From the NCBI GenBank assembly GCA_026874595.1, contig CM049321.1, positions 18,074,979 through 18,138,978 on the forward strand: a DNA stretch of 64,000 bases, in the 5' to 3' direction. Of this stretch, positions 11,801-20,091 are shown one piece after another. The first letter of the stretch is position 1, and the number at the start of each line of letters is the position of its first letter. The position numbers and the translations under genes are program-made. The notes under the pieces are model-generated. The model saw only the letters and a list, made by a program, of their open reading frames with translations. It had not been told where the DNA came from and searched no databases. This stretch comes from Sipunculus nudus. Taxonomy: Eukaryota > Annelida > Sipuncula > Golfingiida > Sipunculidae.

Positions 11801-14800
11801 TGAGAAACCACTCAAAGAAAGAAATAATGTATTTTGCAGGGATATAAATGGTTTACTTATAATGCTTAAAAATCACTAAAGTTAAGAAAACAGAGTTCAA
11901 TTAATGAAATTTTGTTGAAGCCCTGTTTCCCTCTAATTATCGGCCCGGTAATGTCTTTGTTGACATTGTGTCACATTCTCACATTTTGTGGTGTAATATC
12001 CGTGACGCTGTGATGTAAATATAAACAGAAATTTATGCACGTGCGTCCTTGGACAGTTAACGTGATGTAACTGAATAGCTTGAGATGTAACTGCATAGTG
12101 AAACAGCAGCAAAATTGTTGTGTTCATTTCAACATTCTGGATGAACTGGATTTTGGGGATTAACCATGCTGACATAAGAAATGAGAAGGTGATCGAGAGT
12201 CACATGTTTTTTTTTTTCACATTCACTGACCATTTGAGTGTACGGTACAGTGATTGGGTCAAATGTCAGGCCAAACGTGAGTGACTGCAGGGGTAATTCA
12301 ATTGCACAATAATCGTGTGCTGGAGGTGATTGTGGTACACACCGGTTTTGCGAATAACTGGATCACCAAGCGGCATTCCGGTCTCTGCCTGCTCGGTTGT
12401 TTTCCGTGGAAACCTCTTCGCAATTTAGAAACCATGCAAAAATCACTCATAATGATGTGTACATTAAAAATAATTTATTCTCATATCGGCGAAGTCACTA
12501 TGGGAGTAATTACATTTAAAATGAGGAATAGCACAGTGTCATACGCAACGCGTTGTCAAAGCACATTGAAGACAAAGGTGGACAAATTTATCTTGTAAGT
12601 ATTTTATTGAAAAAATCGGTGCATTCTTATGTCAATTCATCTTACCTCACACGACGTGGGTTGATATACTTTCGGGTTTCAATTTCACTCCTACTCGTAT
12701 GTCACTTAGTTATTTGACGCTGAACAACTAACGGATTTCATACATTAAGCTCAGCAGAATATATGTTGGATCCATGATGAAATTTTGATTATTAAACTGC
12801 TTCGAAGTGACAGTTACTCCCCATAAGGTGTATGTTTGCGCCCCCCCCCTTGAGCACCCCCTACGTCGGGCCAGATATATCCATCCTTCATAAAAATACA
12901 ACCCGTTCTTGCGTTTGAAAAGATCCGCGCTACCAGGTAGTTCCGGGAATGGTTTTCCATGTGCCGAGTTCATTTGGCTTCGTTTCTGATAGACCGTTCC
13001 CTCAATTTCCGGGATTTATGCGGAAATATTGAAATGGCCCTCCTTAGGATACACTTGGTTCCGACACTTCAAAGCAAAAACACCGGGTGTTTTCAGGTGT
13101 AGCTCAGGAGAAGTTATGTGACAGAGATTTTGTGCCAGTGTCAATAATAATTCAGATATTTCTTATGGTAAAATCGCAACAGTGGGTGAATAAACAGAAC
13201 TGGCAAAACTACCATGTAGTCCATTTCGATAATATGTTGACAAGATAAAATATTAATAATAATAATAATAATAATAATAACAATACAATTAACAATAACG
13301 ACAATAACAACAACAACAACAACAACAAAAATAATAATAATAATAATACTAGTGTACCTTATGTAACACGAACCCCATAATAACAAGCAAATTCATGGAA
13401 TTAATGTCCCTTGCTTTGGGATCTTGTTGTTTTGAATGCTTGATAACGGACTGACAGACAGAGTGACAGACAGACGCCAAGCACTCCAAAACCAATCCCA
13501 ACCAAGGTAAGAATGAGAGCAATCACTGACACATATTTGAATGATATTGTATAATATTTAGGAAAGTTATCGCATGGAAACGAAAACCTAACAGACAGAC
13601 AGACAAAGTGACAGACATACAGACAGAAGCTAGGCACTCCAAAGCCAATCCAAACCAAGGTATGTATGAGAGCAATGTCTGAACTAAATTTGAATGAAAT
13701 GGGATAATATTTAGAAAATTTATCGCACGGAAACGAAAATCTGACGGACAGACAGACAGAGTGACAAACAGACAGACGCATGACACTCCAAAACTAATTT
13801 CAACCAAGGTAAGCATGAGAGCTATCACTTACCAAAATCTGAATGACATCGGAATACATTTGGGAAAGTTATGGCATGGAATCGAAAAGCTGATTGATAG
13901 ACAGACAGGCAGATAGACAAACAGACAGACAGAAGCCAGACACTCCAAAACCAATCCAAATCAAAGTATGCATGAATGCAATCACTGACCAATATTTGAA
14001 TGAAATCGGACAATATTTAGGAAAGTTATCGCACGGAAACGAAACCTGACTGACAAAGTGACAGATAGCCAGACAGAAGCTAGACATTCCAAAACAAATC
14101 CCAACCAAGGTATGCATGAGAGTAATCACTGACCCAAATTTGAAAGAAATCGGATAATATTTAGGAAAGTTATCACACAGAAACGAAAAAACCTGACGGA
14201 CGGACAGTAGACGGACAGGCAGACAAACCCAAATCAATGTCTCCCGCATCCGCGGAGCGGAGGACAATAATTATAATAAAAATAATAAAGTATCGTATGT
14301 AAAACGAACCCTAGAACCCTGACGGGAAGAACAACACTTTTTCTCAGTTGTTGAACCAGTTTTTGAAACTTGATTATAAGCCTACAATGCTTTTATCATC
14401 CGTTCTCTTAATTCACAGGGGTCTTTTGTGGGAGGGGTAGCCTCGTTTTCGCTCACTTTATGGATGAATATCGGATCAGATCTCACCAGACCTCACCAGT
14501 ACCGCCTCCCGACAGATGTCGCTAACTGTACGTTCAGCGCCAATGAAACAGCACTTCCGAATCCAACCGATCCGTAAGCTACTTTTTTTTTAGCAGGACA
14601 GATTTTACAGTGCAGTAACTGTTGACCTCTATTTGTGCACTTGCCACTAAATCTTCTGAAACACTAGGACAGGATACTGAACAGCCTTTAAATGACATTT
14701 TCATTGTCAACTTACACCTGTACTTAACCTTGTTGTGACCATTTATGTTCCACTTTGAACAGTGAGACTTTAGGCAAAAATAAATAAATAAATTAATAAA

Positions 14801-17800
14801 AGGTTTAGTTCTAAGGCACTTTTTTTTACAAAAAACTAGTGCGGGCGGGCGATTTATATATATTTTTTTTACCTTTGTTTGTATGTTTCGATAAAAATGT
14901 CATATGATCAGGGAAAAGCATGAAAATAACAGAAAAATTCTTTTGCTTAACAGATAAAAGCACTATATAACAAAGGAATTCTTATCAAAATTGTATTATT
15001 TTATCTTCTTGAAAGATGAAAATCAAAAAAAAAAAATTTAATGCGGAGGGTTAAAGTTGACGCGGCGGTGCCTAAGAACCATATCTTTTACTTGGCTTTA
15101 TGTATGTTTCTTTCTCCCGTCAGACCCAGGGACAGCATCTTTGCCCTGTACCGTGTATCTTTCACCTGGATGCCCATCATAGGAACGTGGTCTGTCATCA
15201 TTGTGGGAATTATTGTCTCCATGCTGGCGGGTGAGTGTTAAACTTGTACCATACGTTATTTTGGTTCCTGATCTAAGCCTTTCATGCCGACTGGCAGATA
15301 CTTCTTATAGTACTGTATGTTACAACCTTCTATTTTCATACATGTAGGTTCGCAAAAATACCAGTGGTCCATTCACATTTTTACTCCAAAGAACTGACCT
15401 AGTCTTTTAAAAGAACTTCAGTAGCCATACCAAATGAAACTATGGGTATTTATTAAACTTGTCAATTTTCCGATAAATGCCCATCACGGTATAAGGAACT
15501 GTGCTGGCATATAATCCCTATCGATGACTCTGAAAAATAATAGACCCAGTGTTCACTACTGGGCTACAACTGGGTCTACATAAATAAGGTAGATAAATAG
15601 TCCAAATATAACCAAGCAGTCAAAGCTTATAAACTGTAATTTATAAACAATGCTTGATAAATATCAAGCTGGCAAGCAGTGTTGTCTATTTCTATTTTAT
15701 TTATTAATCCTATCCTATTTTATCAAAAGTATGAATTCCAATTAGAGCCATGCCGTTAAGATGTGGAAATTTTGTGGTATCTAAATACCAGTAATGTTTA
15801 TCTCAATACACAATTCCGATATAATACCTTTTTTTAGGTGGTGAGGATATGTCCAAACTGAGAACGGGTCTGGTGTTGCCATTGAGTAATTTCATATGCT
15901 GCTGTTGCCCGAAGCCTGTCCGTCGTTTTCTGTGGTGTGGTATGGACCATGACAGAAGAACAGAGCCCGAAACAAAGGTGAGCATGAAGCATACTCTAAC
16001 GTTTATTTAGGGTGAAATTTGAGAAATGGATCCCCCCCCGGGCTATTATCAGTTATCCTCGGAAGCTGTTATTCGGGCAAAAATTACTGTATATACAGTT
16101 TAGAATTATTCAAGTAATGTTTGGTTTCGTGGGCTTCGCTGCTTATCAAGTTCTAAGAATTCATGAATCGATTAAACATTTGATAAGAATAAAAATCCAT
16201 GCTTATAGTATGAATGAAGTAGCCATGCACATAATCTATCTAAATATTACCAACTAACACAACATATAATATGATATAATGCTACACTTTCATGAATACC
16301 GTGAAGAGCCTAACTTTCAGAGTGCTCAACATCAGAGAACCATGTAGCACGCATAATACAGACCACCGTGATCTAGGTTTGGGTTACCAGAGGACTTTCC
16401 TGGATTATAAGTTAGTAGTTTCCAAGTATAAAAGTCACGACTAATTTGCGCTGTTGACGCATTGGCAAGGGCTACCGAATAACTAGAAGGTCCATCAGTT
16501 TAACTTCGATGAATCTCAGTCGGTTGACCTTTACATTAACAGTAGGGCTGGCCTGTATGTGAAGAACCAACCTTACAAATGATAATTATTTTACCTCCAC
16601 AAAGGTAGCGAAGGTATTATGTTTTTCCCCTGGTCGGTTGGTTTATTTGTCTGTTAGCAATTTAAAGTTAATATGGATCACCGTTATATATTTTTGATTC
16701 AAAGGATTATACAACACTGTGATATAATGAAATTTCTTTGTGCCGGCGATGGTTTTGGTCATTCGTTATCATTAGGGCCTGCGCGTTTGTTCTAGAACTC
16801 ATTTGTGAATCCGTTTCAGTAAACCATGAAACCATGTAGAACCCAGGAAAGTTTATTTTGCACCCTTGCGGAGGTATTCGTGTAGGCTTTTGCTATACAT
16901 CTACTTTTATAATGAAATAAACGTTTTATAAAGATTTTAGCGGATTAATATTATTTATAGTGAAATATACACTACCGGTATTCCGCAAATTCTCTGCCAA
17001 AGTGTTGACAGAGATTAAATCAACAAAGGTCCCATGGATCATGAAGCTCAGCTGACTATCAGGATATTTTAGCCTAACATTTTCAACAGGGACCTTATCA
17101 TTTGAAAGCCAAATCGATAATAACATGATCATCTTAGGTTTAATAACAAGATCAGCTGCAGACTTAATAAAATTTGATACTTTTACCTGAATGTCAAATA
17201 AAATTCGTTTACGGTATGAATATTAAGGCTAGTCAGAAGGTATATGATGCAACAACAAATGTAAGTTTGGTAATTTATGTTTGCCTCTTTGCTATAAGTA
17301 GAACTGTATAAGGTTCAGTCCAAAGTAATTAGACGAGTTTGCGGGGGTCTTTCTGCAGCGATACCACCTCTCATTGATCCGGCAAACCCTGGGAGGCCGC
17401 CATTTGGTTTAAAAGGTGTCCACCTTTTAGGCGGAGATAAAATAACGTGGACAAACTTTGAATAGCATATAAAAGGAACGTGTGTCTTTTCATTTTACAA
17501 TCTAAAAACACGAAAAAAATAACCTCACTTACTATTTCGAAGAAAAAAACCCAAAATTTTAATTCCGGGATAATGTAAACCTTGTTAATAAAGAAATCAT
17601 TAAATTGTAACGTTTAAGGTAAACGGTTAACTGGGAGTTTATTTGGCACATCCATATTGAAACGGACGTCTCAAACTAGGGACCTCGACGGTTAACTGAA
17701 TTTGTCTTTAAGGATATATTTATGAGCTTTTTCTAAATATGGGTCCTGTGATCTGTTTGAAGCAAACCTTTCTACCCAAACTGGAGTTATCATCCATAAA

Positions 17801-18736
17801 CTAATTTGTGAATGGATGGGCTTTGTGATCTTGACCTTTGACCTTGTGATACCAAAATCAAAAAGAAACTTCCCCTATTGGCAGGTCAGCAGTATGTGCA
17901 AGATGTAAGGCTTGGAATGAAAAGTTTGGCTTAAAATGTATCCAAAATGTATCTAAAATGTATCTGTGACGAACAGATGAACAGACGGACGGACGGGAAG
18001 ATTAATACAGGGCACTCGCTTATTCAAGCTCGGCCCTATTAAACATACAAGGTTTAAGGTCACAGATGAAACCACAGTTGTGAGTCTGGTTGTATCAATA
18101 TAAGTTGGCAGATTTTATTCAACAACAATTTAAAAATATTAAAATTCCGATTTTCTATGCAATGTTACTGTTGTAAAGGAATACAAATATAAAATGGTAC
18201 AACGGTAGAACAAGCCAATTAAGTTGGTTGGGCTGGAGCAATAAACCCGTTGGGCTGAGGTCCTTCCCGTAACAAAATAAAATAAAAATCAACATGCCTC
18301 AATATGTACATGTTTGACTCCCGTAGTAGGCGTAGGACTGAAAAGATACAGAAATAGGACCAGTCTTAAAAACACACTAGCACTGTACCAATAAATAAAC
18401 CTGCCAGGGTTCGATGGTCGTTGGGATTCGACACGGAATTAATGAGAGGCAAATTTTAGAGACGAATTACGCTTTTTCGGACCACGCCCATATTCTCAAT
18501 TATTGTAGGATTCTCAAAATTGGGTAAATTCTGTGATTTGAAGTGAATTTTTATAATGTTCATAACTATTTCTATAATTATAGGGAGAGGGCGAAGAAAA
18601 CGGAGAGGTTAACGAACTGGAGCAAAATTGGTTTAAAGGAAACGCTCTGACCGAGGGAAAGCATGCGTCTGCAATAGACGTTCCGATGACGTCATCACTA
18701 CCAGAACCAGTGCTTGTCAGCTTTTCACACATGTAG
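333..18736 (+). CDS. SLC5A8: SLC5-family sodium/solute symporter (SMCT-like), 3' part, 12 exons
   Basis: Twelve exons join with consistent phases into 1,344 coding bases (447 residues plus stop). From memory of the family, the product matches SLC5 sodium-coupled transporters, especially the monocarboxylate carriers SLC5A8/A12, which import small solutes with Na+ across the plasma membrane. Family landmarks in order are MKAVVWTDVFQ (TM5 start), GGRLNFF, the xVQRY loop, a Cys-Asp-Pro extracellular turn, YPGLPGLF, the SSSMNSLSAVTW helix 8 segment (usual Na+ site region), GP...LG...FPC, and a late membrane segment ending in SMLAGG. The tail ends Ser-His-Met, compatible with a class I PDZ ligand. 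The N-terminal four or so helices lie upstream of the window. Exons 3 and 8 are unusually diverged. Substrate cannot be told from sequence; SLC5A6 or SLC5A5-like relatives are alternatives, so the symbol is approximate. Confidence 0.9.
760..925 (+). repeat. Dispersed repeat family A, copy 1
   Basis: Shares the blocks GGTGAC-C-CGCACCTGCTGG and cACGGCCGTG-GG-CACGGCCTT with 1840-2113. The second block is a short palindrome. It lies in the intron before SLC5-like exon 2. It is probably an old interspersed element; class unknown. Confidence 0.5.
1239..1312 (+). CDS. SLC5-like exon 2 (TM5-TM6 loop)
   Basis: The acceptor is ctttag at 1238 and the donor gtaagt at 1313. The exon reads GTIQVGGPSEVWETARKGGR and on to NFF, then two bases of an Asp codon. 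The family pattern is G-x-x-x-GG-x-x-VW-x-x-A-x-x-GGR-x-NFF. A second AG at 1249-1250 would drop four residues and keep frame. The upstream site is preferred because it keeps the Gly-Thr-Ile-Gln usually seen here. Confidence 0.85.
1840..2113 (+). repeat. Dispersed repeat family A, copy 2
   Basis: Similar to 46185-46310 (CGGACTACGT, GCAGT/AGCAGT, CTTCC-CTC, GTTAACC-GG, CCGGTGAC) and, at its 3' half, to 760-925 (CACGGCCGTG...CACGGCCTTC). The three partial copies overlap in different parts, so the full element is longer than any one of them. Confidence 0.55.
2454..2594 (+). CDS. SLC5-like exon 3 (TM6), diverged
   Basis: The acceptor is cctcaag (AG at 2452-2453) and the donor gtgagt at 2595. It encodes FSIDPTKRVTFWPIVVVRAI, then a segment ending GTVQRYC. 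The family hallmarks F-x-x-DP, R-x-TFW and VQRY are kept. The normally conserved helix 6 Gly-Gly has become Val-Arg, and GVNQ has become GTHQ. Frame and splice sites are intact, so this looks like divergence rather than decay. Confidence 0.85.
2651..3108 (+). mobile_element. hAT-like MITE with 8-bp target duplication
   Basis: The termini are CAGTGGCGTCAAT (2651-2663) and ATTGACGCCCCTG (3096-3108), a 13-bp inverted repeat with one mismatch. It is flanked by identical 8-bp direct repeats GGTTTTGA (2643-2650 and 3109-3116). CAG-GGCG termini plus 8-bp duplication is the hAT signature. The 458-bp interior has poly-G/C blocks, TG and TA runs and no transposase, so the element is non-autonomous. It sits in the SLC5-like intron between exons 3 and 4. 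Confidence 0.88.
2807..2850. repeat. TA microsatellite inside the hAT-like MITE
   Basis: An almost pure TA run with one TACA interruption, internal to the 2651-3108 element. Confidence 0.85.
3670..3905. repeat. Foldback element with TCTCGAGATCTCGAGA palindromes
   Basis: The core is an inverted repeat. The left arm has AGGAAGCAAAAAAAA motifs (about 3720-3778) and the right arm TTTTTTTTGCTTCCT motifs (about 3781-3853), bounded by AATTTCGC and GCGAAATT. Outside lie TTTCGAGATCTCGAGATAA palindromes at about 3686-3705, 3867-3882 and 3883-3903. It could form a hairpin of more than 60 bp per arm. No coding content. Confidence 0.8.
3961..4074 (+). repeat. 57-bp tandem duplication rich in CGTATGC
   Basis: The block beginning ATAGGCGTCCGTTT recurs at 3961 and 4018 (period 57). 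Each copy carries GCTGCATACGCAT followed by a near-palindromic TATGCGTAT-like stretch. It ends about 20 bp before SLC5-like exon 4. Confidence 0.7.
4094..4229 (+). CDS. SLC5-like exon 4 (TM7)
   Basis: The acceptor is tttcag at 4093 and the donor gtgagc at 4230. One base completes the Leu codon begun in exon 3, followed by 45 codons starting SLVLCGVYYIILSAIVGFCG. It ends in an extracellular segment with Gly-Cys-Asp-Pro-Leu, the conserved x-C-DP turn of SLC5 proteins. Confidence 0.88.
4230..5445 (+). other. Intron between SLC5-like exons 4 and 5
   Basis: No gene recognised. At about 5286-5312 there is a tRNA A-box-like stretch (GGCCTAATGGTAGGGTGC) without a matching B box, possibly a degraded SINE head. 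Confidence 0.5.
5446..5531 (+). CDS. SLC5-like exon 5 (before TM8)
   Basis: The acceptor is ttcag at 5445 and the donor AG|gttcgt at 5532. It encodes 28 codons, including LEYPGLPGLFLAVLFSGAL. The YPGLPGLF-x(5)-SG-x-L motif is diagnostic for the SLC5A5/6/8/12 branch. The exon ends two bases into a Ser codon. Confidence 0.9.
5701..5762. repeat. CT-rich microsatellite
   Basis: Imperfect CT/TCTC run with GTCTGCC interruptions, in the intron between SLC5-like exons 5 and 6. Confidence 0.8.
5980..6092 (+). CDS. SLC5-like exon 6 (TM8, sodium-site region)
   Basis: The acceptor is tttttag at 5979 and the donor gtaaga at 6093. It encodes SLSSSMNSLSAVTWKDILEP and a basic loop. Known family members use Ser residues of this helix for Na+ coordination, and these are preserved. 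The exon completes the Ser codon left open by exon 5 and ends one base into the next codon. Confidence 0.9.
6590..6660 (+). CDS. SLC5-like exon 7 (TM9)
   Basis: The acceptor is atttcag at 6589 and the donor GAG|gtaatg at 6661. It encodes VVIYGGLAIAMSFMMRNLGG then HVME, corresponding to the helix that precedes the GMVGGP segment of relatives. The reading frame stays open past the donor into the 24-bp minisatellite, so intron retention would extend the protein. Confidence 0.85.
6761..7666. repeat. 24-bp minisatellite (about 38 copies)
   Basis: A 24-bp unit, approximately CTCTAACTGGATGATCCACA plus AGGT, repeats with substitutions and small indels over about 900 bp. It begins about 100 bp after the exon 7 donor. 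The period equals eight codons, so the frame continuing from exon 7 reads repeated octapeptides such as KVSNWMTH until a stop near 6933. The - strand is also open in places (DLVDHPVR). It is not a CRISPR array: there are no unique spacers. Confidence 0.92.
8000..9330 (-). mobile_element. 5'-truncated non-LTR retrotransposon (CR1/L2/jockey-like)
   Basis: Read on the - strand, the fragments contain LLALLDLSAAFDTLDHSNLL (RT block with the first catalytic Asp, about 9200-9270), SYLTNRSQAV and YGVPQGSVLGP (about 9030-9150), a region where the YADD box should be but is scrambled, KYLGVQIDRNLS (about 8700-8735), SRLDFCNSVLAGLP with QNNAARL (about 8500-8580), and FIAPKVWNSLP with LKAYLFR (8150-8250). 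This order is typical of the 3' half of CR1/L2-type LINE ORF2. Stops and frameshifts separate the blocks. Inserted antisense in the SLC5-like intron between exons 7 and 8. The 3' boundary near 8000 is approximate. Confidence 0.88.
8150..9315 (-). pseudogene. Reverse transcriptase remnant (LINE ORF2)
   Basis: The coding remains of the LINE are split over at least four frames. The YADD active-site box is not readable: after the motif ending DCSFQM (about 8960) the frame hits a stop. It cannot encode an active RT. The amino-terminal endonuclease and most of the upstream RT are missing. Confidence 0.85.
9602..9688 (+). CDS. SLC5-like exon 8 (TM10), diverged
   Basis: The acceptor is ttccag at 9601 and the donor gtaagt at 9689. 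It encodes exactly 29 codons in phase 0, including MSGPIDGIMVLGSLFPCSNA. The GP-x(3)-G-x(2)-LG-x(3)-PC-x-N pattern matches SLC5 helix 10. The usual GMVGGP has become GAMSGP, and the preceding residues are unlike the common AALS-x-FG. Confidence 0.82.
9689..11565 (+). other. First part of intron between SLC5-like exons 8 and 9
   Basis: AT-rich, with no gene, RNA or classifiable mobile element recognised. A GC-richer patch at 10190-10350 has short ORFs on both strands without family resemblance. Confidence 0.5.
11570..11890 (+). repeat. 62-bp tandem repeat, about 5 copies
   Basis: The motif (A)TGTGTTTTG-AGGGACTAAAT recurs at about 11577, 11643, 11703, 11766 and 11828, with GGAAACCA-TC-AAGTAAGGAA between (spacing 60-66 bp). 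Diverged copies; no coding capacity. Confidence 0.75.
11891..13250 (+). other. Intron sequence without recognised genes
   Basis: Short ORFs here (for example 12281-12598) lack family motifs or splice context. A poly-C tract lies at 12841-12849. Nothing else supported. Confidence 0.45.
13252..13346. repeat. AAT/AAC trinucleotide microsatellite
   Basis: AAT units, then AAC units, then AAT units. Confidence 0.9.
13420..14270 (+). repeat. Satellite-like tandem array, about 150-bp unit, 5 copies
   Basis: Each unit has a GACAGACAGAC run, AGACACTCCAAAACCAATCC, AACCAAGGTA-GCATGAGAGC, AATCACTGACC, TTGAATGAAATCGGATAAT and ATTTAGGAAAGTTATCGCA plus CGGAAACGAAAA. The AACCAAGGT anchors lie at about 13501, 13654, 13803, 13960 and 14104 (spacing 144-157). 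It ends with a GGAGCGGAGGACAATAAT tail. ORFs across it are low-complexity artefacts. Confidence 0.85.
14419..14573 (+). CDS. SLC5-like exon 9 (TM11 and extracellular loop)
   Basis: The acceptor is ttcacag at 14418 and the donor gtaagc at 14574. It encodes GSFVGGVASFSLTLWMNIGS, followed by a polar loop with two N-glycosylation sequons (Asn-Cys-Thr and Asn-Glu-Thr). The G-x-x-G/LW/IG pattern and the glycosylated loop between helices 11 and 12 are typical of the family. Confidence 0.87.
14806..15082 (+). mobile_element. MITE family C, copy 1, beside SLC5-like exon 10
   Basis: The ends TAGTTCTAAGGCAC and GTGCCTAAGAACCA form an imperfect 14-bp inverted repeat. The interior has GTGCGGGCGGGCGA, CATATGATCAGGGAAAAGCA, AAAGCACTATA and ATGCGG...GCGGCGGTGCC, shared with 27232-27482 (inverted) and 45118-45384. 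No coding capacity. It ends 41 bp before the exon 10 start, so it may supply part of the branch-site region. Confidence 0.8.
15124..15230 (+). CDS. SLC5-like exon 10 (last membrane helix)
   Basis: The acceptor is cccgtcag at 15123 and the donor GCGG|gtgagt at 15231. It encodes RDSIFALYRVSFTWMPIIGT, then a hydrophobic helix ending SMLA, matching the family's LY-x-x-S-x-x-W...G...V...GL-x-VS-x-L-(S/T)GG. A MITE (14806-15082) ends 41 bp before this exon. Confidence 0.88.
15231..15837 (+). other. Intron between SLC5-like exons 10 and 11
   Basis: No gene or classifiable repeat seen. Confidence 0.5.
15838..15977 (+). CDS. SLC5-like exon 11 (cytoplasmic tail)
   Basis: The acceptor is tttttttag at 15837 and the donor AAG|gtgagc at 15978. 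It begins by completing a Gly-Gly pair and encodes a tail with a four-Cys cluster (ICCCCPKP) and basic residues. The cluster is a possible palmitoylation patch (inference). In the family the GG that follows the last helix opens the cytosolic tail. Confidence 0.82.
16590..16890. repeat. Interspersed repeat with ACCTCC...GGAGGT ends
   Basis: Begins TTACCTCCACAAAGGTAGCG and ends CACCCTTGCGGAGGTATTC, an imperfect inverted terminal pair. The internal GGTCGGTTGGTTTATTTGTC TGTTAGCAA-type stretch resembles common marine invertebrate repeats (recollection). Class not determined. Confidence 0.45.
17810..18020 (+). repeat. Repeat fragment with TGACCTTTGACCT and GACGGACGG tail
   Basis: The segment TTGACCTTTGACCTTGTGA, then CCAAAATCAA, TTCCCCTATTGGCAGGT, GTATGTGCAAGATG, GGAATGAAAAGTTTGGCTTA and ACAGACGGACGGACGG is the same family as the array at 33100-34025. 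It contains a DR1 motif at 17832-17844. Confidence 0.7.
18584..18736 (+). CDS. SLC5-like exon 12, C-terminal exon with stop
   Basis: The acceptor is aattatag at 18583. Fifty codons run to TAG at 18734-18736. The peptide is acidic (GEGEENGEVNELEQNWFKGN at its start) and ends FSHM. Ser at -2 and Met at 0 fit a class I PDZ ligand, as reported for SMCT1 tails. Phase agrees with exon 11. Confidence 0.82.
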   Translation, partial: GEGEENGEVNELEQNWFKGNALTEGKHASAIDVPMTSSLPEPVLVSFSHM

Positions 18737-18767
18737 AAAATAAGTTTTAATTTGGAAAAGAAACATA

Positions 18768-18850
18768 CATGCGGGGGTTGGGGGGGGGGGGGGTTATATC
18801 CCCACTTTTTAGCAAAGGGGGGTGGCCAATGTAATCATATGTAATCAATG
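18768..18850 (-). repeat. Fragment related to the 2651-3108 hAT-like MITE
   Basis: A poly-G tract, then GGTTATATCCCCACTTTTTAGC, AAAGGGGGGTGGCC and AATGTAATCA. This is the reverse complement of the 3000-3090 interior (TGATTACATTGACCA, CCCCCCTTGCC, AAAAAGTGGGGGGTATA). It lies in the probable 3' UTR of the SLC5-like gene. Confidence 0.55.
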
Positions 18851-18877
18851 TAAGCAATATAAGATTTACAAACCTGA

Positions 18878-18883
18878 AATAAA
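18878..18883 (+). promoter_or_regulatory. Candidate poly(A) signal AATAAA of SLC5-like gene
   Basis: The first AATAAA lies 142 bp after the stop codon, in a 3' UTR that also crosses a poly-G tract (18780-18794). A second AATAAA lies at 19543-19548. No transcript evidence is available. Confidence 0.4.
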
Positions 18884-18899
18884 ATATATATAATGTATA

Positions 18900-19740
18900 A
18901 TAATATATAAATCATAACAATGATATACTTCGGTTGCATTTCGGACTTTCTACCTAAGGGAGCAGCATCAACAAATGAGTTATTTTAGCTGATATTTTAC
19001 AAAAATGTTTACCCATATAAAATTGAGGGTAACAGTTTAACTTCTGTTTTACCATAAGATTTAGAGGGTAGAGAGTATACTAAATTAGATAAATGTATAG
19101 ATTAATATGAATTGAGGAAGATAACTTTATACTTGTATATAGTTATATTTTTTTTACATGATTAGACTATATTGTCAAATTTTATCGAGCATATTGTACT
19201 ATGAATTTTCTTACAAGGGTAAAGATGTAATACATTTATTCTAGCAAAAAAATGTTCTTTAGTCTTCAGATAAACTATACCTATATCTAACTAGATCCTG
19301 TTTGTGATTTATAGTGTTACATATTTTTTATATATTGGAAAAGCTTGTTTGTCACTTGATAATTAATCATCTAAATATGTAAAAAAGTTTACTGGATAGT
19401 TATTGGTTAATTATAAGATACATAACGTGTTAATGCCAAATGGAATTGATACATTTTAATAGAATTAAAGGTTAATACAATGATTTGTTGGTATATATTT
19501 TTACAGACTACATAGCTTGTTTGATTCAGTTTCTCTGATTGAAATAAAGTTATACATATTAAAACAAAATCCAAGGTCGTAAAATCCAATGCCGATTCCT
19601 CATTATCATTAATTTGCAGGCGTCGGGAGGATGGGTTGGGGGAGGGGGGGGGGGGGATTTCAGTGATTGCAAACATCTGGTTTTTACTGACTTTGGTTTT
19701 GTATTTCTCGAACTTGCTCTCATCGTCTCAATTAATTTAT
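18900..19740. other. AT-rich DNA after the SLC5-like gene
   Basis: No genes recognised. Contains a second AATAAA (19543-19548) and a poly-G tract (19640-19655). Confidence 0.5.
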
Positions 19741-19754
19741 TGCTCATAAGTTCA

Positions 19755-19795
19755 CTGTTTTTCACTCTCTTTCTCTCTCTCTGTCTGTGTGTCTT

Positions 19796-19841
<46 letters not shown>
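19755..19841. repeat. CT microsatellite
   Basis: Imperfect TCTTTCTCTCTCT, then a pure CT run at 19799-19841. Confidence 0.92.
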
Positions 19842-19847
<6 letters not shown>

Positions 19848-20091
19848 GAGAAATATAAACCAATGTAATTTCTCCCAAACGCTCCGCTTGTTTAATGGGG
19901 TCAGATATCATCATATCTTGGTAGCGCCGTGGTGACCAGCCCAAAAAGATTATAGATTTTTCAATACACTCAGTATTCACTAATATTCAATGAGGTCGCA
20001 AAAGATACAAATTAAGGGTGTAATATGACGGTCGTATTATGCATTCTTGAGGTGTTTTCTAGAGATGGCGGCTGTATACGCTTGTCATGTT

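Noticed and set aside
12281-12598. 105-codon ORF on the + strand in an SLC5 intron
   Set aside because: No homology pattern, and no splice sites in phase with neighbouring exons.
13401-14267. Overlapping ORFs of 100-132 codons on the - strand
   Set aside because: They are translations of the 150-bp array; Cys/Leu/Ser/Val strings come from the GACA runs.
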